From Paratinospora sagittata (lineage: Eukaryota > Streptophyta > Magnoliopsida > Ranunculales > Menispermaceae): DNA of 64,000 nucleotides. The notes beneath the pieces are model-generated. The model saw nothing but the letters and a program-made list of their open reading frames with translations, was not told where the DNA came from and did not search any database. Shown here one piece after another: positions 11,572-23,962 of this stretch. Within the stretch, counting starts at the first letter, position 1, and each line of letters starts with the position of its first letter. Both the position numbers and the translations under genes were made by a program. The stretch spans positions 12,907,920-12,971,919 of the forward strand of contig CM069600.1 of the NCBI GenBank assembly GCA_035771175.1, read 5' to 3'.

Positions 11572-11856
11572 TTGGCACATTCAGGTAAATTTCCTATTTC
11601 TATTGGATTTAAAGTCTCGAATAAGTCTTTTGCTAACTCTTGGGTTATAAATTCTGGTGCTATTAATCACATGACCAATTCCCCCAATATGATTCATACC
11701 TACAACCCCTGTCTTAGTAGTCGAAAAATAGCCACAGCTGATGAATCCTTAACCACAGTTGTTGGTATAGGTGATGTTCACATCAGCCCCACCCTTACAC
11801 TCAGAAATGTTCTTCATGTTCCTAAACTATCTACTAATCTTATCTCTATTAAATAG
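11572..11856 (+). pseudogene. Copia protease region with altered catalytic Asp
   Basis: Aspartic protease segment that would cleave the polyprotein. The catalytic D-S/T-G triad reads N-S-G (codon 11650-11652, AAT), followed by the usual AINHMT context and the family phrase LRNVLHVPKLSTNLIS. It ends at a TAG (11854-11856) where Gln is usual, after which the gag-pre-integrase region continues in the same frame. Confidence 0.8.
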
Positions 11857-12938
11857 CTGACCCATGATCTAAGTTATAATGTAACCTTCTTCCCTACTTA
11901 CTGTGTGTTTCAGGACCAGGACTTGGGGACGATGATTGGACGTGCTAAGGAACAGGACGGGTTGTATTACCTTGAGACACCAATATATCCTATCAAGAGT
12001 AACACTTCATTTCTCTCCGAGCACAATTTTTCCAATAAAGAAAAGTTATGGCTTCATCATCGCCGCCTTGGTCATCCTTCTTTTCGAACCCTTAAAATCA
12101 TGTTTCCTTTTTTGTTTAAGTCTCTAGATGTTGAAGATTTTCATTGTGAAGTGTGTGAACTAGCAAAACACAAGCGTATATCTTTTCCACTTAGTAATGA
12201 AAGAAGTTCAGATCCTTTTGATCTCATTCATAGTGATATTTGGGGTCCCTCTCCAATACCTAATGTTTCTGGAGCACGATTGTTTGTGTCTTTCATTGAT
12301 GATTGTACTAGAGTTTCATGGACATTCTTACTGAAACAAAAATCCGATGTGAGCTTTGTTCTTCCTACCTTCCATGTTAACACACCCAGTTTGGTGCAAA
12401 AATCAAGAGATTTTGATCTAACAATGCAAGAGACTATTTTAATCAAACCTTGACCAATGACTTCCAAAAAGAGGGGATCCTTCATGAATCATCTTGTGTT
12501 CACACCCCACAACAAAATGGAGTTGCAGAAAGAAAAAACGGCCACCTGCTTCATACAATTCGAACCTTTTTATTTCAGAATAATATGCCCAAGTCCTATT
12601 GGGGGGAAGTTGTCCTTACTGCAACACACCTTATTAACCGTTTACCATCCCGGACCCTTGGTTTCAAAATTCTTATGGAAAAGCTCTATCAATTTTACCC
12701 TAAGCTCAAAATCTCCAATAATCTTATACCTAAGATATTTGGGTGTGTATCATTTGTCCATGTTCACCAACCTAACAGGGGGAAGTTGGACCCCAGAGTT
12801 CTCAAGTGTGTCTTTGTAGGATACTCCTCCACTCAAAAGGGATATAAATGCTATCATCCGCCATCAAAGAAATTATGTGTCTCTGCCGATGTCACTTTCT
12901 GTGAACATGAACCCTATTTTTCCGCTCCTTCTCTTTAG
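11857..12938 (+). pseudogene. Copia integrase
   Basis: Integrase with a HHCC zinc-binding N-terminus (LHHRRLGHPSFRTL ... CEVCELAKHK), the first catalytic Asp (LIHSDIWGPSP), then a frameshifted stretch in which the second catalytic Asp codon reads AAC (12420-12422). The Glu-bearing region HTPQQNGVAERKN, from about 12500, and the C-terminal part VFVGYSSTQKGYKCY follow. A coding segment between the first and second Asp is shortened. It ends with TAG at 12936-12938, before a frame leading to the reverse transcriptase. Confidence 0.85.
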
Positions 12939-12953
12939 GGGGAGAGTGTCATC

Positions 12954-14240
12954 ATGGAAGACAAGGATTGGAGTTTGTTTGATCCTTTTGACCCTCTTAA
13001 CGTTTTTAACCTTCAACAAACCAAACCTGAATCTCCTACCCTCTTTGAACCCATTGATAACCAAAATGATGAACCTATGGATCGGATGACTGGACAAACA
13101 TACTCAAGGAAGAAAGTTGCAGTCCCTAAACCGACGCAAGTTCAAGAATCTGAACCAAGTCCTGCAAATGAGGTAACAGGCTTTGAACCCTCCTTAAAAA
13201 TTCCATTAGTCTTTGAAACTAACAGTGATCTTTTAGCCTCTAAACCTGATAGTGATCTACCCATTGCCATTAGAAAGGGAACCAGGGAATGCACCAAAAG
13301 TCCCTTGTATCCACTATCTCATGTTGTGTCCTTGGAGAAGTTTTCACCAACCCATAAGAGTTTCCTTACCAGTTTGAACAATATCAAGACTCCTACATCA
13401 GTATTCGAGGCTTTATCTAATAAAGATTGAAAACAAGCTATGAATGTGGAAATGGAGGCCCTAGAAAAAAATGCAACATGGGAGTTAGTTGATTTACCTG
13501 CCAGAAAGAAACTCGTGGGATGCAAATGGGTTTATATTGTTAAGTACAAAGCAGATGAGTCACTGGAGAGATACAAGGCAAGATTAGTAGCGAAAGGGTA
13601 CACTCAGACATATGGTGTGGACTATTTGGAGACATTTGCACCGGTTGCCAAGATGAACACGGTTCGAGTATTGCTCTCTTTAGCTGCCAACTACGACTGG
13701 GATTTACAACAATTTGATGTAAAAAATGTTTTTCTTCATGGGGAACTGGAAGAAGAGATCTATATGGAGGTTCCTTCTGGATTCGAAAGCAGTATAACCA
13801 CTGGTAAAGTGTGCAAACTGAAAAAGGCCTTGTACGGACTTAAACAATCTCCAAGAGCATGGTTTGGTCGCTTCGCCAGAGTAATGAAAGAGAAGGGATA
13901 TAAGTAGAGCCAAGGAGATCATACATTATTCATTAAGCACTCAGTGTCAGGGGGAGTTACAACGCTCTTGGTATATGTAAATGACATCATTATGACTGGA
14001 AATGATGAGCATGAGAAACAAAGCTTGAAACAGTCTCTGGCCAAAGAATTTGAGATCAAGGATCTAGGACGGTTGAAGTACTTTCTTGGAATTGAAGTGG
14101 CACATTCCAAATAGGGGATCTTTATTTCTCAACAGAAGTACATAACAGATCTCCTTAAAGAAACATGGAAGTTAGCATACAAACCAGTAACCACTCCTAG
14201 TGATCCCAATCATAAGCTTGGAAAAGCTGAAAAAGCACCT
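12954..14240 (+). pseudogene. Copia reverse transcriptase
   Basis: A linker (12954-13430) ends at TGA where Trp is usual. The reverse transcriptase follows: [55 protein letters not shown] and [11 protein letters not shown]. Stops occur at 13905-13907 (TAG) and 14112-14114 (TAG), both at positions where Gln is usual. The catalytic YVDD box reads YVND (codon 13980-13982, AAT), so the product could not polymerise even without the stops. Confidence 0.88.
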
Positions 14241-14934
14241 ACTGCCAGTCAATAAGGAGATGTATCAAAGACTAGTAGGGAGACTCATTTATCTCTCTCA
14301 CACAAGACCTGATATTGTATATGCAGTGAGTGTAATCAGTCAGTTCATGCACAACCCTAAAGATATTCATTTGTAAGCAGTTAACCGTGTCTTACAATAT
14401 CTTAAAGGGACTCCAGGGCAGGGCATCTTATTTAAACGACACACAAGAGTGGTTCTTGAAGCATATACGGACGCAGACTATGCCGGTTCAGTAGTTGACA
14501 GAAGATCAACTACTGGATGTTGTATGTTTCTTGGTGGGAATTTGGTGACATGGCGAAGTAAAAAACAGAATGTTGTGGCCAGAACAAGTGCTAAAGCAGA
14601 ATTTCGAGCAATGGCACAAGGGGTTTGTGAGCTATTATGGTTGCAGATAATTTTGACAGATTTGAAGATACACTGGGATGGCCCTATGAGACTCTATTGT
14701 GACAATAAGTCTGCAATAAGCATTGCTCATAACCCAATTCAACATGATCAAACCAAGCATATCGAGATTGATAGACACTTCATTAAAGAAAAACTTGATA
14801 GTGGGTTGATCTGTACTCCATATGTGTCTACCAATAATCAACTTGCTGATGTGCTCACTAAAGGGTTAAGTCATACTGCATTCCAAGCAAGTGTGTCCAA
14901 GCTGGGAATGGTAAACCTTTATTCACCAGCTTGA
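14241..14934 (+). pseudogene. Copia RNase H
   Basis: After a TAA at 14374-14376 (Gln position), an open stretch from 14449 to 14934 holds the RNase H domain: AYTDADYAGS with the first acidic residues, GGNLVTWRSKKQNVVARTSA, LYCDNKSAISIAHNP, KHIEIDRHFI and NQLADVLTKGL. It ends seven bases before the 3' LTR, in the usual copia position. Confidence 0.88.
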
Positions 14935-14941
14935 GGAGGAG
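14933..14941 (+). other. Polypurine tract of the first copia element
   Basis: A purine-rich run (gaggaggag) immediately upstream of the 3' LTR, where plus-strand DNA synthesis is primed in this class. Confidence 0.7.
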
Positions 14942-15218
14942 TGTTGGTGAGAAGAGAGAAATCTGGGGGATTGCGTTGCCATTTATGGTGTTACCATTTA
15001 GAGGAAAAATTATTTTTAGGAGTTGTCATATCTAAAAGATATTGAAATTGTAAAAGTTACCATACAGCGAACAACTCTGTAAGTCTATTTATTTGGTGTT
15101 CCTCCATTGAGGTATCATCACGAATAAGAAATATTCTCTCTCTTCTCCTATGGACGTAGGCCATAGAGCCGAACCACGTTACATCTCTGTGACTTTCATT
15201 ATTTTACTTTTTACAACA
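14942..15218 (+). repeat. 3' LTR of the first copia element
   Basis: Begins TGTTGGTGAGAAGAGAGAAA and ends ...TTTTTACAACA. It is 277 bp against 261 bp for the 5' copy, and most differences are single bases or short indels. Confidence 0.9.
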
Positions 15219-15280
15219 ATCAAGGATAGCATTGAGGAAGGATTTGGAGGGCACTGCCCTATGGCACTTTAGTGACTTTG
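15219..15280 (-). pseudogene. Continuation of the LINE relic beyond the copia insertion
   Basis: On the minus strand it reads PSKSFLNAILDDPN into the frame that resumes at 9531, matching the FSVKSFF-like segment before the zf-RVT domain of plant LINEs. It marks the copia element as younger than the LINE. Confidence 0.55.
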
Positions 15281-15289
15281 CTAGCTAAA

Positions 15290-16320
15290 CGAGCAGGTGT
15301 CGACCAAGCCGACTAAGAAGAATTTCATTGGAGAGAATACTATCAGATCTCTTGGCTATCAGTGGGTTGCACGTTAGAGATTGGGTGCACAGCACTAGGA
15401 GGTTACCGGGCGAGGGCACCAGATTTATCACTTTTGATCCACAGACTGCATAGCCCGAGCGAGACACTGAGGGAGTTGTGAGTGCTCCACCAGTCGTTAG
15501 TCTACATGGACGAGGAGCAGCAGCACCAGCACAACCTCCAACTGCAGCACCTTTCGGTCGTGGTCGTGGTCGAGCTAGATATTCAGATGTCGATGCTTCA
15601 TCTTCAGGCATCGTGCTTTCAGTAGATATATCAGGCCCCTCCTCATCTTCTGCAACACCATTTGACGTATTTCTTCAGAAGATGACGGAGATCAGCGACC
15701 AGCAGTGTGCACTTCTTGCTTCTTTCTCTACCCTGGAAAAGAAGCATGACGAGTTGGCTTCTGATATTTGTACTTATGGAGTCTTGCTTCAGATTCTACT
15801 CGATCAATCTACAGTCGCCGAGACTCATGGGTTCAACTTCAGCCAGAAGGATGTTTTTGGCGACAGAGAGCAACTCGCACCATCACCAAGTTTTCATCGG
15901 CCTGCTTTGCCTGTTCGTCACAATTCAGCTTTCGCTCCCTCCTCCAGCTCTCCCTCTCCATCACTAGCATTAGCTTTGATCCCGTTATCGGCAACTCCTC
16001 CGAGGATTCCATCTCCTCCCTTGCATCCATTATTCACTCAACCTGATTTCTCATTGGATCTGATGCTATCCCCTCTATTCCTCCACCATCTTCGGGTCGT
16101 GATTTGCTTATCCACTCCTGTTCCACCTCTGCTGCCTCATTTGCGACCACTGCTATTATACCTAATGCAGATGTTGGTACTACCCCCATGGAGGACGATG
16201 CCCAGACCTCTACAATTGATGATATTTTCGTTGGGCTTGGATCTCTTGATCCACGATCGTCCCCTCCGTCATAGGCACAGCTCCCTTTTGATATTTCAAA
16301 AGGGGGAGAGAGATTAGTAT
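15290..16320 (+). CDS. Unrecognised Ser/Pro-rich ORF of probable retroelement origin
   Basis: The longest open stretch is 15478-16317 (279 codons) without an ATG at its start. It extends upstream in frame through a TAG at 15450-15452 to a readable segment (LPGEGTRFITFDPQTA). Composition: an Ala/Pro/Gly/Arg-rich start (FGRGRGRAR), a short helical part (QKMTEISDQQCALLASFSTL), then a Ser/Pro/Leu-rich tail. No domain recognised. It lies upstream of a purine tract and an LTR-like stretch, so it could be a 3' extra ORF or a decayed gag region of another element. Low confidence that it is expressed. Confidence 0.3.
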
Positions 16321-16765
16321 GATTAGTCTGATTGAATAAATCATTATGTGCACCTACTCAGAGGGAGAGTTCATACACTCAGGGGGAGTGTTTGGAGTTG
16401 GATATACATTTTTGGAGATGCTCTTGTCTATGCTTTCTGCATTTTTCTGTTCACATTTATGTATCTTTGTGTATCTATGTTATTTCTATTATATCTTTTG
16501 ATGTACACATTGATGATCACATGTATATGTTCTGACCTGATTATATTGGTATACATGTATATTTTTTATCTTGATCATATCCTTGAGTATGTTTGTATTG
16601 GTATCTGATTGATTTTTCTCCACATGGTATTGAATGTTAAATCATTTATTAAGTGGTATTTTCTTGAAAATGGCATGATAAAATTTTTCACTTAACTCAT
16701 TCATTCACTTGAGACATCATGCTTCTTGCTTCAATCAGGCCAATATTGAATGTGTTTGAAATCAT
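16321..16765. other. Non-coding stretch between the unknown ORF and the LTR-like region
   Basis: T-rich DNA with short Phe/Tyr/Ile-rich frames that look random. It ends in a purine run (aaaaaaggggaga, 16765-16778) resembling a polypurine tract. Confidence 0.4.
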
Positions 16766-16778
16766 CAAAAAAGGGGAG

Positions 16779-18170
16779 ATTGTTGATGTAACTACTCTCA
16801 CCTAGTTTTGTTTTGATGATTACAAATAACATACCTATGTTATCTAATATCTTTGACGTAGTTGTTTCAGTGTTAACTAGATATATCAATTGGACTCAAC
16901 TGCATTGTCAAAGTGTGTAGAAGGAATAGCACCACTCGAAGATTCAAAAGCTTCATGGTTGTATTTCTTTAGAATCTTAGTGAGTTAACATTTGCATGTT
17001 CCAACCACACATGATTTGCACCTTTTTAAAATTCATGCATATAGTTTATAATTCTCATGCATATACTTTATTACGTGATTAATCATGCACGCACATTGTT
17101 AATTATGCTATCACATGATTAGAATTGTTCATCATGCATATTTTCATTTGTGATCAACATGCATTACTTTCACCAACTTTGCATGGTTTTACCATTTTAC
17201 GTGAAATGCTCTCATTGTCTTAATCATTGGTTTAATCGATCAAATTATTCGTGTTTAACTTTGATTATTGTGTCTCAATTGTGTCAAAATGTTTTTAAGA
17301 TGTTAAACTATATTTTTGACAGTGCCCTAAACCTAATTTGATCGGTGAAGGAACTCATTCCTGGTTGAAGGAACTCGCTCCTGTACATTTTTCCCGAAAC
17401 TCAAAATTTTTTATCAGGGTTTAAGGAACGCGCTCCTGTGGCCTTTTCCGAGACTCGGAATTTTTCTGATCAGAGAGAAGAAACGCGCTCCTGTTGGGAG
17501 AAACACGTTCCTGTTGCCAAGGGCAAAATGGAAAATTTTTAAGAGTCAGTGGTTCTTATTGAAGGAACCCGTTCCTATGCCCAACGGACACTTTGAGGAA
17601 CACGCTCCTTAATTGGAGGAAAATCTGAAATTTTTCATATTTCAAACCAGAAACGTGTTCCTGCTTTGAGGAACGCGTTCTTGTACCTCCGTGTGGTGTT
17701 TGTCTATAAATACCACACTTGCTCATTTGAAGAACAACTTTTGCAAAACTCAAGAGAACTTTTGCGATTTTTCTACAGTGTTTATACTCGTCCAAAACAA
17801 GTTCCTAAGCCTATTTCAAACATCTTTCAACCAAAATTTCAACACATTTGATCATATGAACCAAGCTTCTGAAAATTTCTCCACATCTTTTCTAAACTTT
17901 GAGAAACTTTGAAGTTTCTCTTGTGCAAGTGTTCAAGACAATTTTGGTGATTTCTACATCTTTGTTTGAGTCTTGATCGTGTTTTGAGCAACCAACTTCA
18001 CACAAGAAGAATCTCGTGCTTCAATCTTACCTTGTGGGGCATACATTTCTTTAAACTTGATTCTTGTGATTTTGGTGAATGCAAATCAGTTTTGTGCTTA
18101 TCTTGTTATATTTAAAACTGATTTTGTATTGAGTTATATGTGTGAAACCTTACCTTGTTCATCATATTTA
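16779..18170 (+). repeat. LTR-like sequence after a polypurine-like tract
   Basis: It starts TGTTGATGTAACTACTC directly after a purine run, with 'ttttgatgattacaaataac' shortly downstream; this layout is common at the 3' LTR of SIRE/Maximus-type copia elements. No matching 5' LTR or TSD was found, so the right border is approximate. A palindrome cluster lies inside. Alternative: an unrelated intronic repeat of EXO1. Confidence 0.45.
17345..17688. repeat. Cluster of nine imperfect GGAACGCGTTCC palindromes
   Basis: Near-palindromic 12-mers at about 17349, 17369, 17424, 17479, 17500, 17564, 17595, 17649 and 17670, of the form (G)GAA(A/C)NCG(C/T)TCCT. Several are followed by TGT. The copy near 17670 is palindromic (ggaacgcgttc) over 11 bases. 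Spacing is irregular, 20-65 bp. Confidence 0.8.
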
Positions 18171-18936
18171 GAACCTCCTGCCCAAAATAAGTTTAGTGTG
18201 TAAGGAGATTGTCCTCCACATATGGCTAGAAGCCCTCTAGTCCTACAACCTTGCACTCAAATTTTGGTCTCCCAAAGGCTTAAAAAAGCCTTTGTCATAA
18301 AAATCTGTGTCAAATTCATTGGTTTCATCGCATGTATATATTTTTAAATTCTAATGAGACAAGGCCTTAAAACACAATTTTGGGGCATTTAATGTGACTA
18401 GAGAATAGTGGAAAGAATCATAGTTTTCTTAAAATAATATTTTATTATGTCTACTGGATTTGAATCTAATCCAATATTTTTAATGTCTCCATGTTGACTC
18501 ATCCTTCAGAATTGTGTAAACTCACAACTGATTTGGCTCATGATTGGACATTTTAATCAAAGAGGCCAAGGGAAAAATAACTAGTACGCACAGTAAGTTA
18601 TTTTTGGTTGAGTAGGCCTTACTCATTTCTTATTGATATTGAGTTCAAAAAAGTAAAACCCCTTTGATCAACTATCTAGTAAACAAACAACAGGTTTATT
18701 CCAACTCAATGTGAATAGTGTTCATGGAAGTTGCTTTAATATATTTTTATCAAGCTGAGTTTCTTGAAAGGAGAATATACGGTACACACAATTATCTTAT
18801 ATGCACTTTTTCTATGAACTAGATGGATTTTTACCTAAACATTAATCAGAAACAATATAATGATGCAGTGCAAGGCATGCAAAAAGAGCAACAATGTTCC
18901 TATAGGTAACAATTTTAAATAAAAAGGCAATAGAAC
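18171..18936. other. Part of EXO1 intron 2, no exon recognised
   Basis: No EXO1 exon 3 signature seen on the minus strand and no other open frame of note. Confidence 0.5.
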
Positions 18937-19056
18937 CTTGATCGCTTGATCTCTTGTTCACTCTTCATTGGTAGAAGCCCCCCATCAAAGACAAGAATAG
19001 GTTTGACGCCATGATGCCGCAGCAAATTTACTCTATGCATGCAGTAGTCAATATGC
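18937..19056 (-). CDS. EXO1: Exonuclease 1 (EXO1), exon 2
   Basis: EXO1 is a nuclear 5'-to-3' exonuclease and flap endonuclease of the XPG/FEN1 family that acts in mismatch repair, recombination and end resection. This 120-bp exon supplies residues 54-93 of the XPG N-terminal domain. It reads HIDYCMHRVNLLRHHGVKPI then LVFDGGLLPMKSEQEIKRS; the Asp of VFDGG is residue 78, a metal-binding catalytic residue in the family. Boundaries are consensus: acceptor ...ACGTAG before 19056 and donor AAG/GTTCTA after 18937. The Arg codon split at the 5' junction is completed exactly by exon 1. No stop or frameshift. No exon 3 was recognised in the remaining 18.9 kb on this strand. Confidence 0.9.
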
Positions 19057-22000
19057 CTACGTATTTGCAAACATTTGAAAATGTCAACATATATAACTCA
19101 GATCCATTAAAAAAGGTTGTAGCCCTTGTATTGCATAAGATAAAAAGTATATAAATAACTTTCTACAGATCCAAGCATGACTGAAGTACTTGTACACTAA
19201 GCCTCATATCTCCTACAAACGTTTCTTTCCCCCAATCCATTCTAAGGTTTCCCTCGTCATTTGAGAGATCATTCACCAAAGAAAGAGCAGCTCTTGCCAC
19301 TTACAAAGAAATCATTTCTTTGCTAATAAACAATTTAAGGAAAGAAAGAACGAAAGAGATAAGCATGATCACTACCCATTCTTAGCTCTTTAGAACTATA
19401 TCACCAATTAATCATCGGTTTTGACATTTAGGACAGGTTTTGTTCATGGTTATGTATCATGAACAAAACCTAAGTGTAGTAGTTTAGACATGGCATTTAG
19501 GAAACAAGCTTCCATTTAACATGTCTTTTTAAGTTAAACAACCATTATATTTTTGCGTAGTTGGTCATTAATCTATTTCTTCTTCTTCCTTTATTTCTTT
19601 TTTTTTTTTTTTGGAGTCTAACACAAGGTCAAAGGGATCTAGGACCCCAATAGGGCCATAAGGCGTGCACACCAGTAGGACATGTGGGACCTGGAGAATC
19701 CTTGCTATGGAGATGCATCGCTCTAAAGAACCGGCAGAATTCATTCATCCTAACATGCAATATCCATTTTGGAAGATGCTAATGTGGCCCTTGCCAAGTC
19801 CATCTAAGTTAGAGCGAGAATTGCATGGGCAATATTCCTCTTCCATACTATGCATGATGCTTCTTTAATTCCTACCTTCAAATTATATCCCTTGAATTCA
19901 AAATTTGTCAAAATACACATTTGTCTAAGTCTTGAATTGGAACTAAATCATTGTGGCTTGCCAAATCAAATCAGGATTTCCAGCAGTAGTCATAAGATTG
20001 CATATATATTCTGAATCATTTTTATTTGCATGCAAATATAGGTCAGGATTCATTAGTCATGGAATTCAACTCATAATTTTAGAAGGGTCTAATCAGCTGT
20101 AAGGATGATTTTCTTTCATTTTCTACAAAGACGAATGATATCTTCAACAAGAAAAGAACCCTCGCAAAAAATTTCAATTCATTCTAAAGCTTGTTACTCA
20201 ACTTAAGTCAATCAAGCGTTTTCCCAACTACATGGGATCAGCTACATGAATCAATTTTCTCCACTATGAACTATCAAGGGCTAAGTCAACAATCAACTCA
20301 CACATCACCTTTCAAAACACTATCAAAATCAGTATGAAATTACTTTCTATGAAAAAGGTTTTCTTTACCGCAAAAAATCAACTCCTTCTAAACTCCTTTT
20401 ATGCCCAAATGGCATCAAATTCCATTAGCTTATCATTACATGCGCGTGAAAGTTTAACAAAAGACAACAAGAAAACAGCAAAGGTACTAAAAATTAAAAT
20501 ACCTAAAAGCTTTAATTGGCATCAGAATATTTTTTAAATTGACATACCAAAATACAATCAACATAGATTTCAAGTTTAGTACCATACTATACTTATTGAA
20601 ATATAAAATGAAAATGTATTATTTTACATTATCCATAGAAATCATGCAAACAAGTTAAACCATTAAACTTGAATCACGAATCATAAAAGTCAAAACCTTT
20701 TTTTATTTTGCCTTGAGATTCTAAGGCATTGGAAGTCTAGTGTTCGATTGATGGATCAAATTCAGATCCTACAAATTGTTCTAAATAATGCAAAAAAGAA
20801 ATGCGGAAGAATACTCTTGTTTTCTCAAGATATTACTGAAAGAAATTGGCTGAAGCTTACCATATGGAGTTGGCCCGAATAGCCTTGGGTCAGCCCATCT
20901 CAGCTGCCTCAAGTTGAAACTTGAAAACCTGTATTTGCAAGGATTTAAATCTGTTTTGACTATTAAAGCTATATACCTAGGCAAATTTTACAAAACCATT
21001 ACCAATCTTCTACGTGTTGGAAATCCTCCTGACAAACATTTCATCAAGAAAAGCCAACTATGCAATGCAATTACCTACCATAAAACAAAAAAGAAATAGA
21101 AAAGCTTGATCTTAAACTCTATCAACCTGAGATGATGAAGAAATGAACAAAACAAGGAACCCCCTCTCAACCAGCTAGAAAAATAAATAGCAGGACAAAA
21201 GGTTATAGTAGCCTTGAAGGTCCTGGTACAAAAAGTAATTATAGGAGTGAAGACAGTCATGAGTGAGGAGGTGACAACAATGGCCTGGAATATGCAAATT
21301 GTTAAAAGGCAGAACGATAGCAGAAAGATAACAGGGACCATCAATGGCTCAGCTTGCAAAGGCAGAAAAAGGCAGTTACCAGCAGCAGTTTACAATATTA
21401 GAACTGGGGAGAATTAAAAAAAATAGGGGGCAAATGCTCATAAGGATTCAAAGAAGTGGAGATCCTTGTTCTCTACCAGTTGCAAGGAAGATGAGGGGTC
21501 CAAATTTAGCATTATCAAACCAGAAGAAATGGATAATATATGTAATGACCTAGATGACTCAAAGAAGAAATTCAAAATGAGCTTAACATAGGAGATACTT
21601 CTCATTGACTACTTCATGGGACTAATGCAGTCAAGGGACCTGTGCAGATGTTTATCTGCCTCATGGTTTTTTTTTTTTACCTTGTTCAATTTCATAAAAT
21701 GGAGAAGACAAGCAGTTTGTTCAAGAGGTAGGAGCCAAGGATAATGGGCAAAAGTACGCTGGTTCTAAAATCTTGGACTTGAGATTTTGACATGACAAAA
21801 GAAGAACAATATCAATGCTTATTTAGATCAACCTGCCTGTCCTCCCCTTGCAATTCTGAATCACAGATTGTCTAAGCTGAGAGGAAAGTGTTAGAGGCAA
21901 AGCTCCTTTCAAGGATAAGTAAACCCAAACTGCGGATGCAAGGATAAACACGAAAATAGAAGCTATGATTTACCAAGTCAAGAGCCCTACCAGATTTCCT

Positions 22001-23699
22001 TCCTATAACTTCTATATGTACATTCAAGAAAATCATTCAACAAGATCATTGCTCTTGATGTTGGGCAGCCAAGGAAGACAGCAGCCAGCTTTTTCTTTCA
22101 ATGCCTCTTTGCCTCTTCTATTTGGCAAGACAGGTAGAAAAGATCATGGTCCAAACCAAGTAGAATGAAAAACCTAAACACGGTTGCTAGAATCTTAACT
22201 AACTTAGTGAGTTAATTGGCCTTCTCAACTTCAATCCACCAAATTTAGAAAGAGACGAAACTCAACAAGCAATTTCCCAACTATGTCGAATAGGCTAATG
22301 GTGTCTCCTACACTCTACCCAATCAAGGACCAAAATTCAAATCCTGTATTATATCACAAATGGTTGCGTCTTTCTTTACTATTTCTACTAATGTTATTTT
22401 GGGTCTTCCCTTTTGTCTATCATTCTTGTTAATAGTCAATAGTATACATCACCTTAACATATGTATTCTTTTATGATTTGTTTTGTGTACTAATATTTTA
22501 CCATACACCCACCTTAAGATTTGCATATTCATAAAACTTAATTATGAGCATATCATTTCTCTACTGCCCAGCATTCTTTTTCCTTCTATAAAGCATGGCT
22601 AGCTTAATGGCCATTTATAAAATTTTACTTTCAACATCAATAGGATATGTTAACCATATAGTCTTTCAAAAGCACTTCTCCACTTAACTCAACGCAGTTT
22701 AATTCTCTATTTGACATCATTGTGGCTCAAGAACGAACCCCAAGAGGAGGCCAGGAGGGTGATTTGGGTTCAATGGTAATTTTGATTAGTAAAATTCTTT
22801 GTTCAATGCAATTGATAACATAAATTGTAAATAAATCCAGATATGAACGAACAAAAGTATATAAGATTCTCGTATAGTTCAACAAATCATTGGCTACATC
22901 TATGACTAGAGCATTCTCACTCTAGTACTCCACTATCACTAATCCTCTTACAGGTGAAGATAAAGCCTTTCACAAAATATCCTTTTTCAAACCACAAGAT
23001 GAACCTTTACATAAAAAAACCTAGGATGCCCCACCAATGATTTTCACCAAATTCTTCATTGGTGAGATACTGACCCAACCTTTGACGACTTGTAATACCA
23101 AACAAAGTCAATGCAAAGGGGATACCTCACTATATGCTAACCAAGCCCACACAAGGGATACTCCAACTCTCTATACAACAAATACAACAAGTTTACCATG
23201 ATAACTTTTTGTATTCATAGAAAATATACCTCTACAATAGGTTGATTTGTGGACTAAGGCCATCAAGAGCAAGCATGGGCTTTTGACATCTGTACCCTAC
23301 CTATAAGCCACCCAATTGTACCAGACCTCAAGGAGTGCCTACTGTGTGTGCCTATTCTTATTCGAATTGGATTAGAGGATAGAGTAATTTTGGTTTCTTG
23401 TTAGGATGATAAGGTGTATGTTTTGTACTTCTTGATCAAACGTGTGTTGTTGTATTGTATCCCATGATATTTATATTAATAGTATTGTCCCTAGATCCCA
23501 TAGTTATATTCCCATGTTTTACGCCCCTTTAAGAGGGAATACACAAGTGCATTCCTTCAAGCCTCGAAGTCATCTCATGGTGCTCCCTTAATCATGTTTA
23601 TTTGTGTGGGAAAAGCGAAAATCTTATCTTCAAGGACCCTAGAAGACTCACTTTCATGTAAGACTAAGGTCCAAAGGTAATTAACAAATTAATCTTCTT

Positions 23700-23962
23700 T
23701 AATTGAGTGTTCACTAAAGGCATATTTTTTTTAAGGACAATGCTTTTGTTTATGATTATTCCATCATTTTGGCTTCCCAGTGGGTAGCTAGCTCTTTTCT
23801 AGCTAATGGTATGGGTTAGTGAATGTATGAGAGGTTGGGATCATCTTGTTCGTTTCATGTAATGGGGGTTCGGGTCTTTCATCTTCTAGTTGAGAACCCC
23901 TTTGTACTAGTTTTCGCTTATTTTTTCCTTTAATAATATTTTTTTGTCTCAAAAAAAAAAGA
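23700..23962 (+). repeat. Possible LINE/retroposon 3' end
   Basis: A GT-rich segment ends in 'tttaataatatttttttgtc' followed by tcaaaaaaaaaa, which resembles the 3' UTR and poly-A of plant LINEs. No coding part is attached, and no target-site duplication was confirmed. Confidence 0.3.

Larger units (their letters stand above)
9532..15218 (+). mobile_element. Ty1/copia retrotransposon, full-length but decayed, inserted in the LINE relic
   Basis: Long terminal repeats at 9532-9792 and 14942-15218, a primer-binding site directly after the 5' LTR, a purine tract before the 3' LTR, and gag, protease, integrase, reverse transcriptase and RNase H in copia order. Flanks GTCAA (9527-9531) and ATCAA (15219-15223) look like a TSD with one change. 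The LINE reading frame resumes across the element. Reading frames are interrupted by several stops and one missing segment. Confidence 0.92.

Noticed and set aside
16321..16610. Membrane-protein-like frames rich in Phe/Tyr/Ile
   Set aside because: Two overlapping short frames in T-rich DNA with no start context or homology.
7064..18170. One large SIRE-type element joining the gag at 7064 to the LTR-like stretch at 16779
   Set aside because: No pol domains of such an element lie between them, and the intervening copia and LINE belong to other families; a shared origin cannot be shown.
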